Made by a program: the position numbers and the translations under genes | From: Neglectibacter timonensis | GTDB taxonomy: Bacteria > Bacillota > Clostridia > Oscillospirales > Acutalibacteraceae | DNA: 64,000 nt | Assembly: GCF_900048895.1 (NCBI RefSeq) | Contig: NZ_LT160639.1 | Span: 667,524-731,523 of the forward strand | Direction: 5' to 3' | Shown here: piece after piece, positions 51,337 to 58,925 of the stretch | Position numbering within the stretch: the first letter of the stretch is position 1 | Layout of the letters: each line of letters starts with the position of its first letter | Notes under the pieces: model-generated | What the model saw: the letters and a program-made list of their open reading frames with translations, nothing else | The model's database searches: none | Told to the model about the DNA's origin: nothing

Positions 51337-52620
51337 TCAGGATCTTGGGCCATGCTTTTTGCTCAGCCCATACCAAACCAGACTGAAAGCCGCGCCCAAC
51401 GTTCCCGTACATAAAAACATCACTGCCATGCCTGATCCTTCTTTCGCTCCTACCAACTGCTGCAGAAATTGGGAAAGGGCGGTTCCGGAAACCAAATAGG
51501 GTTCAAAAACAAAATCCGCCAGCCAACCGCCCAATAAAATACCTGCTGGGATAGTGCTGTACTGAAGGGCATTACGCACGGCAAACACTCTTCCCTGCAT
51601 TTCTTTTGGAATCGTACGGTAGAGAACGATATTCTGCCCTGCCGAGAGGAAAGGAATGGGAATGCTGGCGGCAGCCGCCGCTACACACCAAACCGCCTGC
51701 CCACGGCCAAAGCCCATCAAAAGGTCTCCAAACAGAAAGGAAAAGGCCGCAGGCAACCAAATCAACTTATGGGGATCACTTTCCGGCAATTTTCCTGCCG
51801 AAACAGCAAGACCGCCCAGAATGCCGCCAAGGCCCAACACGGCATTTACCGTCCCCAACGCCGTCTCGCTTCCCCCGCTGCGTGCCAGAACCATGGGTGA
51901 AAGGATATTTTCATAGGTGAGCCTGGAAAAAAAGTTCAGTACGGCCATCCCCGCTATGAGCAACAGCAAATCACGGCGTTCAGCAAGATACCGGAAGCCT
52001 TCCGCACATCCCGCAAAAATTTTCCTGCGTCCAGATCCCTTTACAGGGATATCTTCCGGTATCCTGATCCGGAGGAGCAAAAGCAGCTCCGCTGCCAGAA
52101 AGGTGCACAGATCAAACAGCACAACTCCGCTCAGCCCGCCAATTGAATAAAGAGCAGCCGCCAGCATAGGGGCCGCCACAGTGCATAGGTTTGAGGAAAA
52201 GGAGTTGAGGCCGCTCACCCGGCCATACTGCTGCCCCGGTGCAATCAGCCCCACAGCAACCGCATGGGCCGGGATCTGAAAGGCGTTCATCAAGCCCACG
52301 ATACCGTTTACCACATAGATATGCCAGAGCTCCAGTCTCCCCAAAAGCAGCACCGCCAGCACCCTGCAGGAACACAACGCAGCAATCAGGTCGCACAGCA
52401 GCATAATGGTTTTCTTTTTATGCATATCCACAAACGGTCCTGCCGCCGTACTGGCCAGGATCATGGGCAGGTAGGAAAAGAACGTCAGCAGAGAGGTGGT
52501 CATTGCGCTGCCCGTTTGCCGATAGACCCAAAGAATCAGGGCAAAGCCGGACATGGCGCTGCCAAGCTGGGAAAGAGACTGACTTCCCCAGAAAAGCAAA
52601 AAATTCACTTGTTGTTTCAT
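51337..52620 (-). CDS. MFS transporter
   Basis: A 427-residue exporter-type major facilitator protein with twelve membrane segments (FLLFWGSQSLSQLGSAMSGF; RVLAVLLLGRLELWHIYVV). It resembles the EntS/macrolide-efflux group. TATAGGGGGTAAAA precedes the ATG. Substrate is unknown. The 220 bases to the next gene (52621-52840) hold a weak GATAAA/TTTATC hairpin and no clear promoter. Confidence 0.88.
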   Translation of the reverse strand: MKQQVNFLLFWGSQSLSQLGSAMSGFALILWVYRQTGSAMTTSLLTFFSYLPMILASTAAGPFVDMHKKKTIMLLCDLIAALCSCRVLAVLLLGRLELWHIYVVNGIVGLMNAFQIPAHAVAVGLIAPGQQYGRVSGLNSFSSNLCTVAAPMLAAALYSIGGLSGVVLFDLCTFLAAELLLLLRIRIPEDIPVKGSGRRKIFAGCAEGFRYLAERRDLLLLIAGMAVLNFFSRLTYENILSPMVLARSGGSETALGTVNAVLGLGGILGGLAVSAGKLPESDPHKLIWLPAAFSFLFGDLLMGFGRGQAVWCVAAAAASIPIPFLSAGQNIVLYRTIPKEMQGRVFAVRNALQYSTIPAGILLGGWLADFVFEPYLVSGTALSQFLQQLVGAKEGSGMAVMFLCTGTLGAAFSLVWYGLSKKHGPRS

Positions 52621-52840
52621 GGATTTTACCCCCTATAAAGTGTGATTCACCTCATAGTGCAAAACCCAAGCGGACACATTCATTCTAAAAAAGCATATCT
52701 TTCAAATATTTCCTTTTTCAGTAATACCCATCATGCTCCATGCAGCTGTGTCCGGTTAGATCCTGCACGGAGCAAAACCATTCATCCTGATAAATTTTTT
52801 ATCATCCAAAGCGCTCTTCTCCTTCCCAGGAATAAGGCTT

Positions 52841-53563
52841 TCAGTCGTTATTCATCACCCAGTACATGGGCCGCTGCGCGATAGAAAATCCCATTTTCCG
52901 ATGAAGTCCCAGGGATGCTTCATTTCCCGCAAATATCTGCGAAAAGGGCACACAGCCCCGCTCCAGACAGAAATTCACCATGGCTGCCATCAGTGCCGTA
53001 GCCGCGCCCTGGCGGCGGTACTCAGGCAGCACCTCCAGCATTCCCACGCTGCCCTCGGGATGCATTCCGGCAAACCCCAACAGCACACCGTTCCGAAAAG
53101 CCCCCTGCATGACACCTTCCCGGATGCGGTCCCGTATATATTCCTCGCCAGAAAAGGTGCTGTAGTTTGCATTGATGATTTCAAAATACTCTTCTCCCAG
53201 CCTCCGGATCTCCATATCCCTCGGGACGGGCAGGGCTACATTCCCCAAATAGGCTGCCGCCCAGCATTCCTGCGCGGTCTGGAAGCCATATTTTCCCCGG
53301 AAGTATTCTGCGTTCTCCCGGTCATGTGCTACAAACAGATAGGGCTGCTCCACCCGGCAGCACAATGCTTTTCCCGCTTCCAGGCTCTCCGCCGAAAGCA
53401 TATGAGTCCGGCTTCTGGTCTCATAGATCAGGACGCCCCCGGGACCCGCCTTCAGAATCTCCGCCTGTCCCCGGCGGATGGGTTCCAGCATATCCATATG
53501 GAGAGGCCGATCACGTTCCAGATACTCCAGGGCAGCCTGCCTCAGAACAGCCTGTTCCTTCAT
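52841..53563 (-). CDS. GNAT-family acetyltransferase (two-domain)
   Basis: A 240-residue protein. The first ~130 residues look like a degenerate N-terminal GNAT-like domain (GVLIYETRSRTHMLSAESL). The second half holds the acetyl-CoA site VGMLEVLPEYRRQGAATALM and SLGLHRKMGFSIAQRPMYWV. The start at 53563 follows GAGGGC and lies four bases after the cyclase stop. Substrate is unknown. It is last in the PPC-cyclase-GNAT cluster. Confidence 0.82.
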   Translation of the reverse strand: MKEQAVLRQAALEYLERDRPLHMDMLEPIRRGQAEILKAGPGGVLIYETRSRTHMLSAESLEAGKALCCRVEQPYLFVAHDRENAEYFRGKYGFQTAQECWAAAYLGNVALPVPRDMEIRRLGEEYFEIINANYSTFSGEEYIRDRIREGVMQGAFRNGVLLGFAGMHPEGSVGMLEVLPEYRRQGAATALMAAMVNFCLERGCVPFSQIFAGNEASLGLHRKMGFSIAQRPMYWVMNND

Positions 53564-53567
53564 GGAA

Positions 53568-54146
53568 TCAGCCCTCAAAATCCAACAGCAAAGGCCGTGC
53601 CTGCGCCCCGTCGATTCCGCCGTATTTCACAGGCGCGGAAACCAGAAAATAAGAACCCTCCAGCACTTCGCCCATCAGGGTGGATTCCAGAATAACCACC
53701 TCATGTCCCAAAAGTTCCAGATGGACCGGCATGGGATTTTTCATGGGCCCTACGGTAAGCCCTTCCACCCCCAAAAACCAAAGCTCCATCTCCGTCATCT
53801 TTCTGGCCGCTTCCAGGGTGATTTCGATCTCTCCCTTGATGAGCAGCCTTTTGGTTCCATCCGCAAGGGCTTGCTCCACCGTCTCCGGCAGCAGCTTCCC
53901 GCTGTGGGCAATCACCTTGCAGGGACCCACACATTTTTGCAGGTCCAGCTGGTCAATGGTCCGTCCGTCTTTGTAAAAATGCCGCGGAGCGTCCATATGC
54001 GTGCTGTTGTGAGTGCCCATGGTCACTTCAGTCAAATTGCAGGCTTTTCCTTCTTCCATGCTGGAAACAGGCCTTCTGCGGGGAGAGGGATCTCCCGGAA
54101 AAACGCGGGAAGAAAATACTTCCTGGGACAGATCATAAATTTTCAT
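53568..54146 (-). CDS. Cyclase / kynurenine-formamidase-like hydrolase
   Basis: A 192-residue metal-dependent hydrolase of the KynB/cyclase fold. The metal motif is TMGTHNSTHMDAPRHF (His-x-Gly-Thr-His-x-Asp type), near residue 50. MKIYDLSQEVFSSRVFPGDP is the usual opening. The start at 54146 follows GAGAGGAGC; 26 upstream open codons are intergenic. No tryptophan-degradation genes are near, so the substrate is open. Confidence 0.88.
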   Translation of the reverse strand: MKIYDLSQEVFSSRVFPGDPSPRRRPVSSMEEGKACNLTEVTMGTHNSTHMDAPRHFYKDGRTIDQLDLQKCVGPCKVIAHSGKLLPETVEQALADGTKRLLIKGEIEITLEAARKMTEMELWFLGVEGLTVGPMKNPMPVHLELLGHEVVILESTLMGEVLEGSYFLVSAPVKYGGIDGAQARPLLLDFEG

Positions 54147-54227
54147 CGTTTGCTCCTCTCTTTTCAACGGGCCGGAATAGATTTTCCCGGCACAATCTTC
54201 AGACAAACCGGCTGCTTTTTCCATTTG

Positions 54228-54662
54228 TCAGCTGTCCTGAGAAAACTGAAACAGGTTTAATCCCACCTCATCGTCCATTCGCCTGCCCACGGAACCGGGC
54301 AGCACTCTCACAAAGAGTTCCGCCGTGGCGCTGATGACAGCACGGTTCAGGTGCCCGGCCACACAGACATTCTGCCGGGGATTTCCGAATACCAGATGCA
54401 GGTGCAGGTAGGGCTTTCCTTCTTTTCTGGTAATGTTCCCCGTAAGGCTGCCAATTTCAAAATCACCCTGGTATTCCCTGCTGAAATACTCCTTTTTCTC
54501 CGTGTCAAACACGCCCACCGTGATCTGGCCGGCAGCGCCCAAGCCGCTGACCTGGCAGAGTTCCAGCTTTTCTTTTTCGCACAGGGCGGCAAGAGACTCC
54601 GCGATTTCCTCTCCAACCTCAAGCCGCAGCACGATGGTGTCGCCAAATTTCCGATACTCCAT
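54228..54662 (-). CDS. PPC (DUF296) domain protein
   Basis: A 144-residue protein consisting of one PPC domain, which forms trimers and binds DNA or a metal in different members. LCQVSGLGAAGQITVGVFDT is the start of the fold; the metal-type pattern is YLHLHLVFGN...GHLNRAV with His-x-His and a later His. AGAAGGGGAAGG precedes the ATG. It sits right after the mtnN terminator and before the cyclase gene with an 81-base gap; function here is unknown. Confidence 0.85.
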   Translation of the reverse strand: MEYRKFGDTIVLRLEVGEEIAESLAALCEKEKLELCQVSGLGAAGQITVGVFDTEKKEYFSREYQGDFEIGSLTGNITRKEGKPYLHLHLVFGNPRQNVCVAGHLNRAVISATAELFVRVLPGSVGRRMDDEVGLNLFQFSQDS

Positions 54663-54692
54663 AACAAATCCTTCCCCTTCTAAATTTTACAG

Positions 54693-54725
54693 AAAAAGCC
54701 TGCCACGGCTTTGACCGGGGCAGGC
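54693..54725 (-). terminator. Terminator of mtnN
   Basis: Stem GCCTGCCccGG pairs with CCgtGGCAGGC around TCAAAG, followed by TTTTTC on the minus strand. The PPC gene starts 30 bases further on, so some read-through is likely. Confidence 0.75.
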
Positions 54726-54745
54726 GGATGAACCGGCGCGCCCCT

Positions 54746-55456
54746 TCAGGAAAGCGCCGGTATAGCTTTCTGCAGCAGAGCCGCACTTTTTTCGGACGCC
54801 ATACGGGCAAACTCCAGGAAATTCACCTTGCCGCTGTCGTCGGCATTGTCTGAGATTGCCCGGAGAACCGCGCAGGGAACCCCGTTCCTGTAGCAGACCT
54901 GGGCGATGCTGCCCCCCTCCATCTCAGTCGCTTTGGCGGAGAAAAGCCTGCCAATTTCCCTGTTTTTCTCTGGATCCGCTACAAACAGGTCGCCTGTAGC
55001 AACGATGCCTCTGTGCACATGGCCGTAAAGCGCTTTTGCCGCTTCCGCCAACACGGAGGCTGCCTGCCGGTCACAGGGGAATTCAATCCGAACCCCTCCC
55101 GGAACGGAGATCTCTCCCCGCTTTTCTCCCAGGGCCGTGGTATCCATATCGTGCTGCACGCAGGCGCTAGCCACCACCAGATCCCCTATGCGGATTTCCG
55201 GGCCCACACCTCCGGCTGCGCCTGTGTTCACCACCAACGATGGGGCATATTTCAAGATCATTGTCTGGGCGCAAACAGCTGCGTTTACCTTGCCCACACC
55301 GCTTTGGGCCACCACGCAGGGGACGCCCCAGAGCTCCCCCTGATGGAAAGCGATACCGGAAATCTCCTCTGTCCTCCGGTGCTCCAATGCGGCCGCCAAG
55401 GTTTCTGTCTCCATCGCCATAGCGCCGATAATGCCGATTTTTTTCTTTTCCGCCAT
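54746..55456 (-). CDS. mtnN: 5'-methylthioadenosine/S-adenosylhomocysteine nucleosidase
   Basis: A 236-residue nucleosidase that splits methylthioadenosine and S-adenosylhomocysteine, feeding methionine salvage. It has IGIIGAMAMETETLAAAL, SGVGKVNAAVCAQTMI, NTGAAGGV, TEMEGGSIAQVCYRNGVPC and AISDNADD, the complete conserved set. The start is uncertain: ATG at 55456, or TTG nine bases upstream with AAAGGAAG just before it. It follows a membrane protein gene by 64 bases. Confidence 0.93.
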   Translation of the reverse strand: MAEKKKIGIIGAMAMETETLAAALEHRRTEEISGIAFHQGELWGVPCVVAQSGVGKVNAAVCAQTMILKYAPSLVVNTGAAGGVGPEIRIGDLVVASACVQHDMDTTALGEKRGEISVPGGVRIEFPCDRQAASVLAEAAKALYGHVHRGIVATGDLFVADPEKNREIGRLFSAKATEMEGGSIAQVCYRNGVPCAVLRAISDNADDSGKVNFLEFARMASEKSAALLQKAIPALS

Positions 55457-55520
55457 CCTTTGCAATCAGCTTCCTTTCAGCCGTGTACCAAGAGTTTCCG
55501 AAAAACGCGGCAGTTTTCTT

Positions 55521-56825
55521 TTAGAGCTTCTTTCCCGTCTTCTCAGAAATAAACTTCAGGAAGTCTTCATATTCGCCCAGTTTGAAGCCGAACTGATCTA
55601 CCATATACGCATTGTCCGGACCGTAATAGAGATAGACATAATGGCCGTGCTTGCGCACATCCGTGATCTGGAAATAGGGGTAAACACTGGCAGACTGCAC
55701 GCCGGACACCCGGAAGGCCTCGTCGTAAAACGCGTAGATGGCAGTGGAAGAAGTCCCCCTGTCATAGACCTTCCGCTGCACCTTTTCGATATTGGTAGGA
55801 GTGGAAAATATTTTGTAGCCGTAATAGACCACAATTCCCACTGCCAGCAGCTTCATCCACCATTCTGAATCCAGCGTAAAGGTGATAATCACCGTGACGA
55901 GGCTCAAAACAGCCCCGATAATCAGCGAACCGATATTCTTGATGTAGGCATGGAAAATGCTGAAGGATTTGATGGCTTCCCGGGTACAGTCGGTGGAATT
56001 GGCAAACCTCATATTTCCGGAAAGGGTATCGTCGTTGCCATGAGTTTTCCGGTATTCCTCCAGCTGCTGCGCCAGCTTTGCCTTTTTACGCTTATCCGCC
56101 TTGCTCTTAAGAGGGAAATAGATAAAAGGCGTGACAATGACCGCCAGCAGCAGCACAAGCAGCCCCACCGTCTTCACCAGGTCCTCCTGTGTCAGGGTAT
56201 TGTCCGGTTTCGGCAGAACATTCGTGAAGTGCACCGTGTTCAGGATCTCTTCCAGTATGGCAATATGGTCCTGAGGGATATCTTCCTGGCCTCCGTAAAT
56301 ATCAAAGGTGTAGGCGGCCCCGTTGACCATCGTACCGTAAATCAGCTCATGATGGGTGGTGCCGTCGTCCACCTCCCCGTCAATCTTGATTCGGAAGAAG
56401 GGGAGCTCCCCACCCTCATAAATGCTGCGGTCTACCTGAAATTTGTCGGAATCTGTCGAGCTGAGTTTTTCCAGGACCTCCTGCTGTTCCTCCGCAGTAG
56501 CTTCCCCAAAATTATAGATCTGCTTGGAATAGTCCGACTCCTTTTTCATTGCCAGTATGCTGAGTTTGCCGTCCTTGCTGACAAAGTTCGCAATTGCGTT
56601 CATTTTAGTATATTCTTCCAGCTTCTGGGCAGGTTCGGCGATACCGGCCAAAGCCCATGCCGGATCGCCCACCGGCGTGTCAAGGGAAAATTGATACAGG
56701 TCGTCCGGCACCTCTGCGGTAAAGTCCTCGGTCTCCCAGGTTTTCGCCCCCGCGCTCAGCGGGAGTGCTGCAAATACCACCAATACAAGAAGTAATGCAG
56801 CAGCTTTTCTGAATTTCAATTTCAT
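55521..56825 (-). CDS. Membrane protein with C-terminal YcxB-like domain
   Basis: A 434-residue protein of unknown function. It has a signal peptide or anchor (KAAALLLVLVVFAALPLSAG), a ~200-residue extracellular part with no Cys (TWETEDFTAEVPDDLYQFSL), a membrane segment (VGLLVLLLAVIVTPFIYFPL), a basic cytosolic loop, two more segments near 320-360, and a C-terminal region (FRVSGVQSASVYPYFQITDV) that resembles the YcxB-like domain. The extracellular part recalls secreted PsbP-like or DUF domains but I cannot name it. The start at 56825 follows AGAGGACGG; a longer frame to 56933 has no ribosome site. Confidence 0.75.
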   Translation of the reverse strand: MKLKFRKAAALLLVLVVFAALPLSAGAKTWETEDFTAEVPDDLYQFSLDTPVGDPAWALAGIAEPAQKLEEYTKMNAIANFVSKDGKLSILAMKKESDYSKQIYNFGEATAEEQQEVLEKLSSTDSDKFQVDRSIYEGGELPFFRIKIDGEVDDGTTHHELIYGTMVNGAAYTFDIYGGQEDIPQDHIAILEEILNTVHFTNVLPKPDNTLTQEDLVKTVGLLVLLLAVIVTPFIYFPLKSKADKRKKAKLAQQLEEYRKTHGNDDTLSGNMRFANSTDCTREAIKSFSIFHAYIKNIGSLIIGAVLSLVTVIITFTLDSEWWMKLLAVGIVVYYGYKIFSTPTNIEKVQRKVYDRGTSSTAIYAFYDEAFRVSGVQSASVYPYFQITDVRKHGHYVYLYYGPDNAYMVDQFGFKLGEYEDFLKFISEKTGKKL

Positions 56826-57069
56826 CCGTCCTCTTGATTCTTTTTTTCCGGTTTTTCCGAATTTCTCTGTTATTATAGCATAAGCGGACCCGGTACAAAA
56901 GGCATAACACAAAAAATTCATAAATGATTGCATTTTGAAGACGCCGGCTCTAAAACCGTTGTTTTCCTTCCATCATTTTTCATCTTTTCGACAGTCTGCG
57001 ATTGACGGCGGAATGACAATGGCGTAAAATTGATTTAAAATCCTGAAGTGGAAAAGGGGAGAAGCATCC

Positions 57070-57831
57070 ATGGTAACGGCTGTGATTACCGGAGCCTCCA
57101 GCGGGCTCGGCAAAGAATACATAAACGCCATCATCGCGCAGTATCCCAGTGTGGACGCATTCTGGCTGGTGGCGCGGCGCAAAGAAGTATTGAAAGAGAT
57201 CGCAGAAGAGCATCCGGACAAGACCATCGCCGCCATCTCCCTGGATCTCTCCAAAGAAGAGAGCATCGGCATGTTCGAACAGCTGCTCAAGGAGAACAAC
57301 CCGGAGATCAAGGTGCTGGTCAACAACGCAGGATTCGGCAAGTGCACCGATTTTTTCTCCTCCAACCGGGCCTTTCAAACCGGTATGGTGGATTTAAATT
57401 GCAGGGCCCTCACCGGTATCACGCGGCTTTGTCTGCCTTATATGCTGGACAACAGCCTAGTGCTGAATATTTCCTCCATCGCAGCCTTTGCCCCCACCCC
57501 CAGAATGTCGGTCTACTCTGCCACAAAGGCCTTTGTTCTGGCACTGTCCAAAGCGCTGCATGACGAGCTGCAGCCCCGCGGCATCAATGTGACCGCGGTA
57601 TGTCCCGGCCCCATGGATACGGATTTCTGGAACGTGGCTAATGTTCCGGAGGGGAAATCCAGGCTGATCGACAAGCTGCCCCGGGTGGATCCCAAAGCGG
57701 TGGCAGCGGGTTCCCTTCGGGCGGCAAAGCGCGGCAAAGCCGTCTATACCAAGGGCTTTTTCTACAAATTTTACCACCTTTTGTCCAAGCTGCTGCCCCA
57801 TGGCTTTATCATGCAGTTCACCGAGGTCTGA
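57070..57831 (+). CDS. SDR-family oxidoreductase
   Basis: A 253-residue short-chain dehydrogenase. The cofactor loop is VITGASSGLGKEYI; NNAGFGK follows; the catalytic Ser and Tyr-x3-Lys are in LNISSIAAFAPTPRMSVY and SVYSATK. It belongs to the DltE/YdfG-like branch (ELQPRGINVTAVCPGPMDTD). NADP(H) preference and substrate cannot be read. GGAAAAGGGGAG precedes the ATG. The next gene starts three bases after its stop, so they are co-transcribed. Confidence 0.92.
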   Translation: MVTAVITGASSGLGKEYINAIIAQYPSVDAFWLVARRKEVLKEIAEEHPDKTIAAISLDLSKEESIGMFEQLLKENNPEIKVLVNNAGFGKCTDFFSSNRAFQTGMVDLNCRALTGITRLCLPYMLDNSLVLNISSIAAFAPTPRMSVYSATKAFVLALSKALHDELQPRGINVTAVCPGPMDTDFWNVANVPEGKSRLIDKLPRVDPKAVAAGSLRAAKRGKAVYTKGFFYKFYHLLSKLLPHGFIMQFTEV

Positions 57832-57834
57832 CCT

Positions 57835-58395
57835 ATGAAACACGGCATTTACCTGACCCGGGGGCCGGTGACGGTGCGGCCTTTGACGCCGGAGCACGCT
57901 CCCTTTCTGCTCAAATGGATGACCGAGCCACGGGTTTTGGAATTCTATGAGGGCCGGGACGCAGTCTTTACCCCGGAACGCATTCTGAAAGACTTTTATC
58001 AGGAGGAATGGAACGCCCGCCGGTGCATTGTGGAGTATGAGGAAAAACCGATCGGCTACCTTCAGATTTACCGGCTGGATGAAGAACTTTGCCGGGAGTA
58101 CCATTACTCCCATTTGGGCGGATTCAGCTTTGGCATCGACCAGTTTATCGGCGAACCGGAATACTGGAACAGAAAAATTGGACGGACGTTTCTCACCTTG
58201 GTGCTGGAGTACCTGACCGGGACGGAAGGCGCCCGTTCTGTGATTCTGGACCCGCACGCCGACAACCCACGCGCTCTGCGGTGCTACGAGGCCTGCGGAT
58301 TCCGGAAACTTAAATTACTGGAAAAGCATGAAATGCATGAAGGGGAAAGACGGGATTGCTGGCTAATGGAATACCTGCCTGAAAATTCCCCTTGA
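57835..58395 (+). CDS. GNAT acetyltransferase, AAC(6')-like
   Basis: A 186-residue acetyltransferase resembling aminoglycoside 6'-N-acetyltransferases and related Acetyltransf_8 proteins: VRPLTPEHAPFLLKWMTEPR, RVLEFYEGRDAVFTPE and GIDQFIGEPEYWNRKIGRTF, with the terminal LDPHADNPRALRCYEACGFR. Whether it modifies aminoglycosides or a metabolite is not decidable. Its stop overlaps the -35 of the T-box promoter. Confidence 0.82.
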   Translation: MKHGIYLTRGPVTVRPLTPEHAPFLLKWMTEPRVLEFYEGRDAVFTPERILKDFYQEEWNARRCIVEYEEKPIGYLQIYRLDEELCREYHYSHLGGFSFGIDQFIGEPEYWNRKIGRTFLTLVLEYLTGTEGARSVILDPHADNPRALRCYEACGFRKLKLLEKHEMHEGERRDCWLMEYLPENSP

Positions 58396-58420
58396 CTTTT
58401 TGTTCCGTCCGTGCTAAAAC
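58392..58420 (+). promoter_or_regulatory. Promoter of the valS T-box transcript
   Basis: TTGACT, a 17-base spacer and TAAAAC. The -35 covers the stop codon of the preceding acetyltransferase gene. Confidence 0.6.
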
Positions 58421-58439
58421 TGAGAAAACAAAATAAGCA

Positions 58440-58737
58440 AAGGCAAGGAAGAGGAGGAGTATGCGTTCCCCCGAAGCGCAGAGAGGAGACGGACGGTGTA
58501 AGTCTCCGTGAAGGAAACGCAGAAGTAGCCCCGGAGCCGTGGCCCGAAAGCAGCAGCAAGTAGACGCCACCGGAATCCCACCGTTAGCGGGGAAACGTAT
58601 CGGACAAGGCTCTCTCGCCCGTAGTCCCGTACGGAAAGAGTGCGTGAAGCTCCTAAAAAGGAGAGCTTCCGAATTTAGGTGGTACCGCGGAGATGAGATT
58701 CGCCCTAAGCAGCAATTGCTGTTTAGGGCGTTTTTTT
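58440..58737 (+). promoter_or_regulatory. T-box riboswitch, valine specific
   Basis: A classic T-box leader that reads through only when bound by uncharged tRNA-Val. The T-box sequence AGGTGGTACCGCGG is at 58677-58690, followed by the terminator (CGCCCTAA...TTAGGGCG and T7) at about 58699-58736. Stem I has the AGTA loop-E element near 58460 and GAA-GTA on its 3' side; the specifier GTA (58525-58527) is a valine codon. The gap 58396-58925 is otherwise a ~190-base leader before valS. Confidence 0.93.
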
Positions 58738-58925
58738 ATCCACTTTTCTGCCGCTTTCCGGAAGAAAGCTTGGCAAAGACTTTTCTTCCGCGGCGGTTAC
58801 TGTCTGCCCGCTCCCCAACGCCTACACCTTTCTTCTGCGGGACCGTCCGGCATGTGCCAACTGCCCGGCGGTGTTCTGTTTTATCGTCCCCCTTTATTTT
58901 GCAAAGATTGAAAGGATGTACTGCA

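Noticed and set aside
58539-58925. 129-codon N-terminal extension of ValS
   Set aside because: It runs through the T-box and its terminator; the synthetase start at 58926 has a ribosome site and the family's N-terminus.
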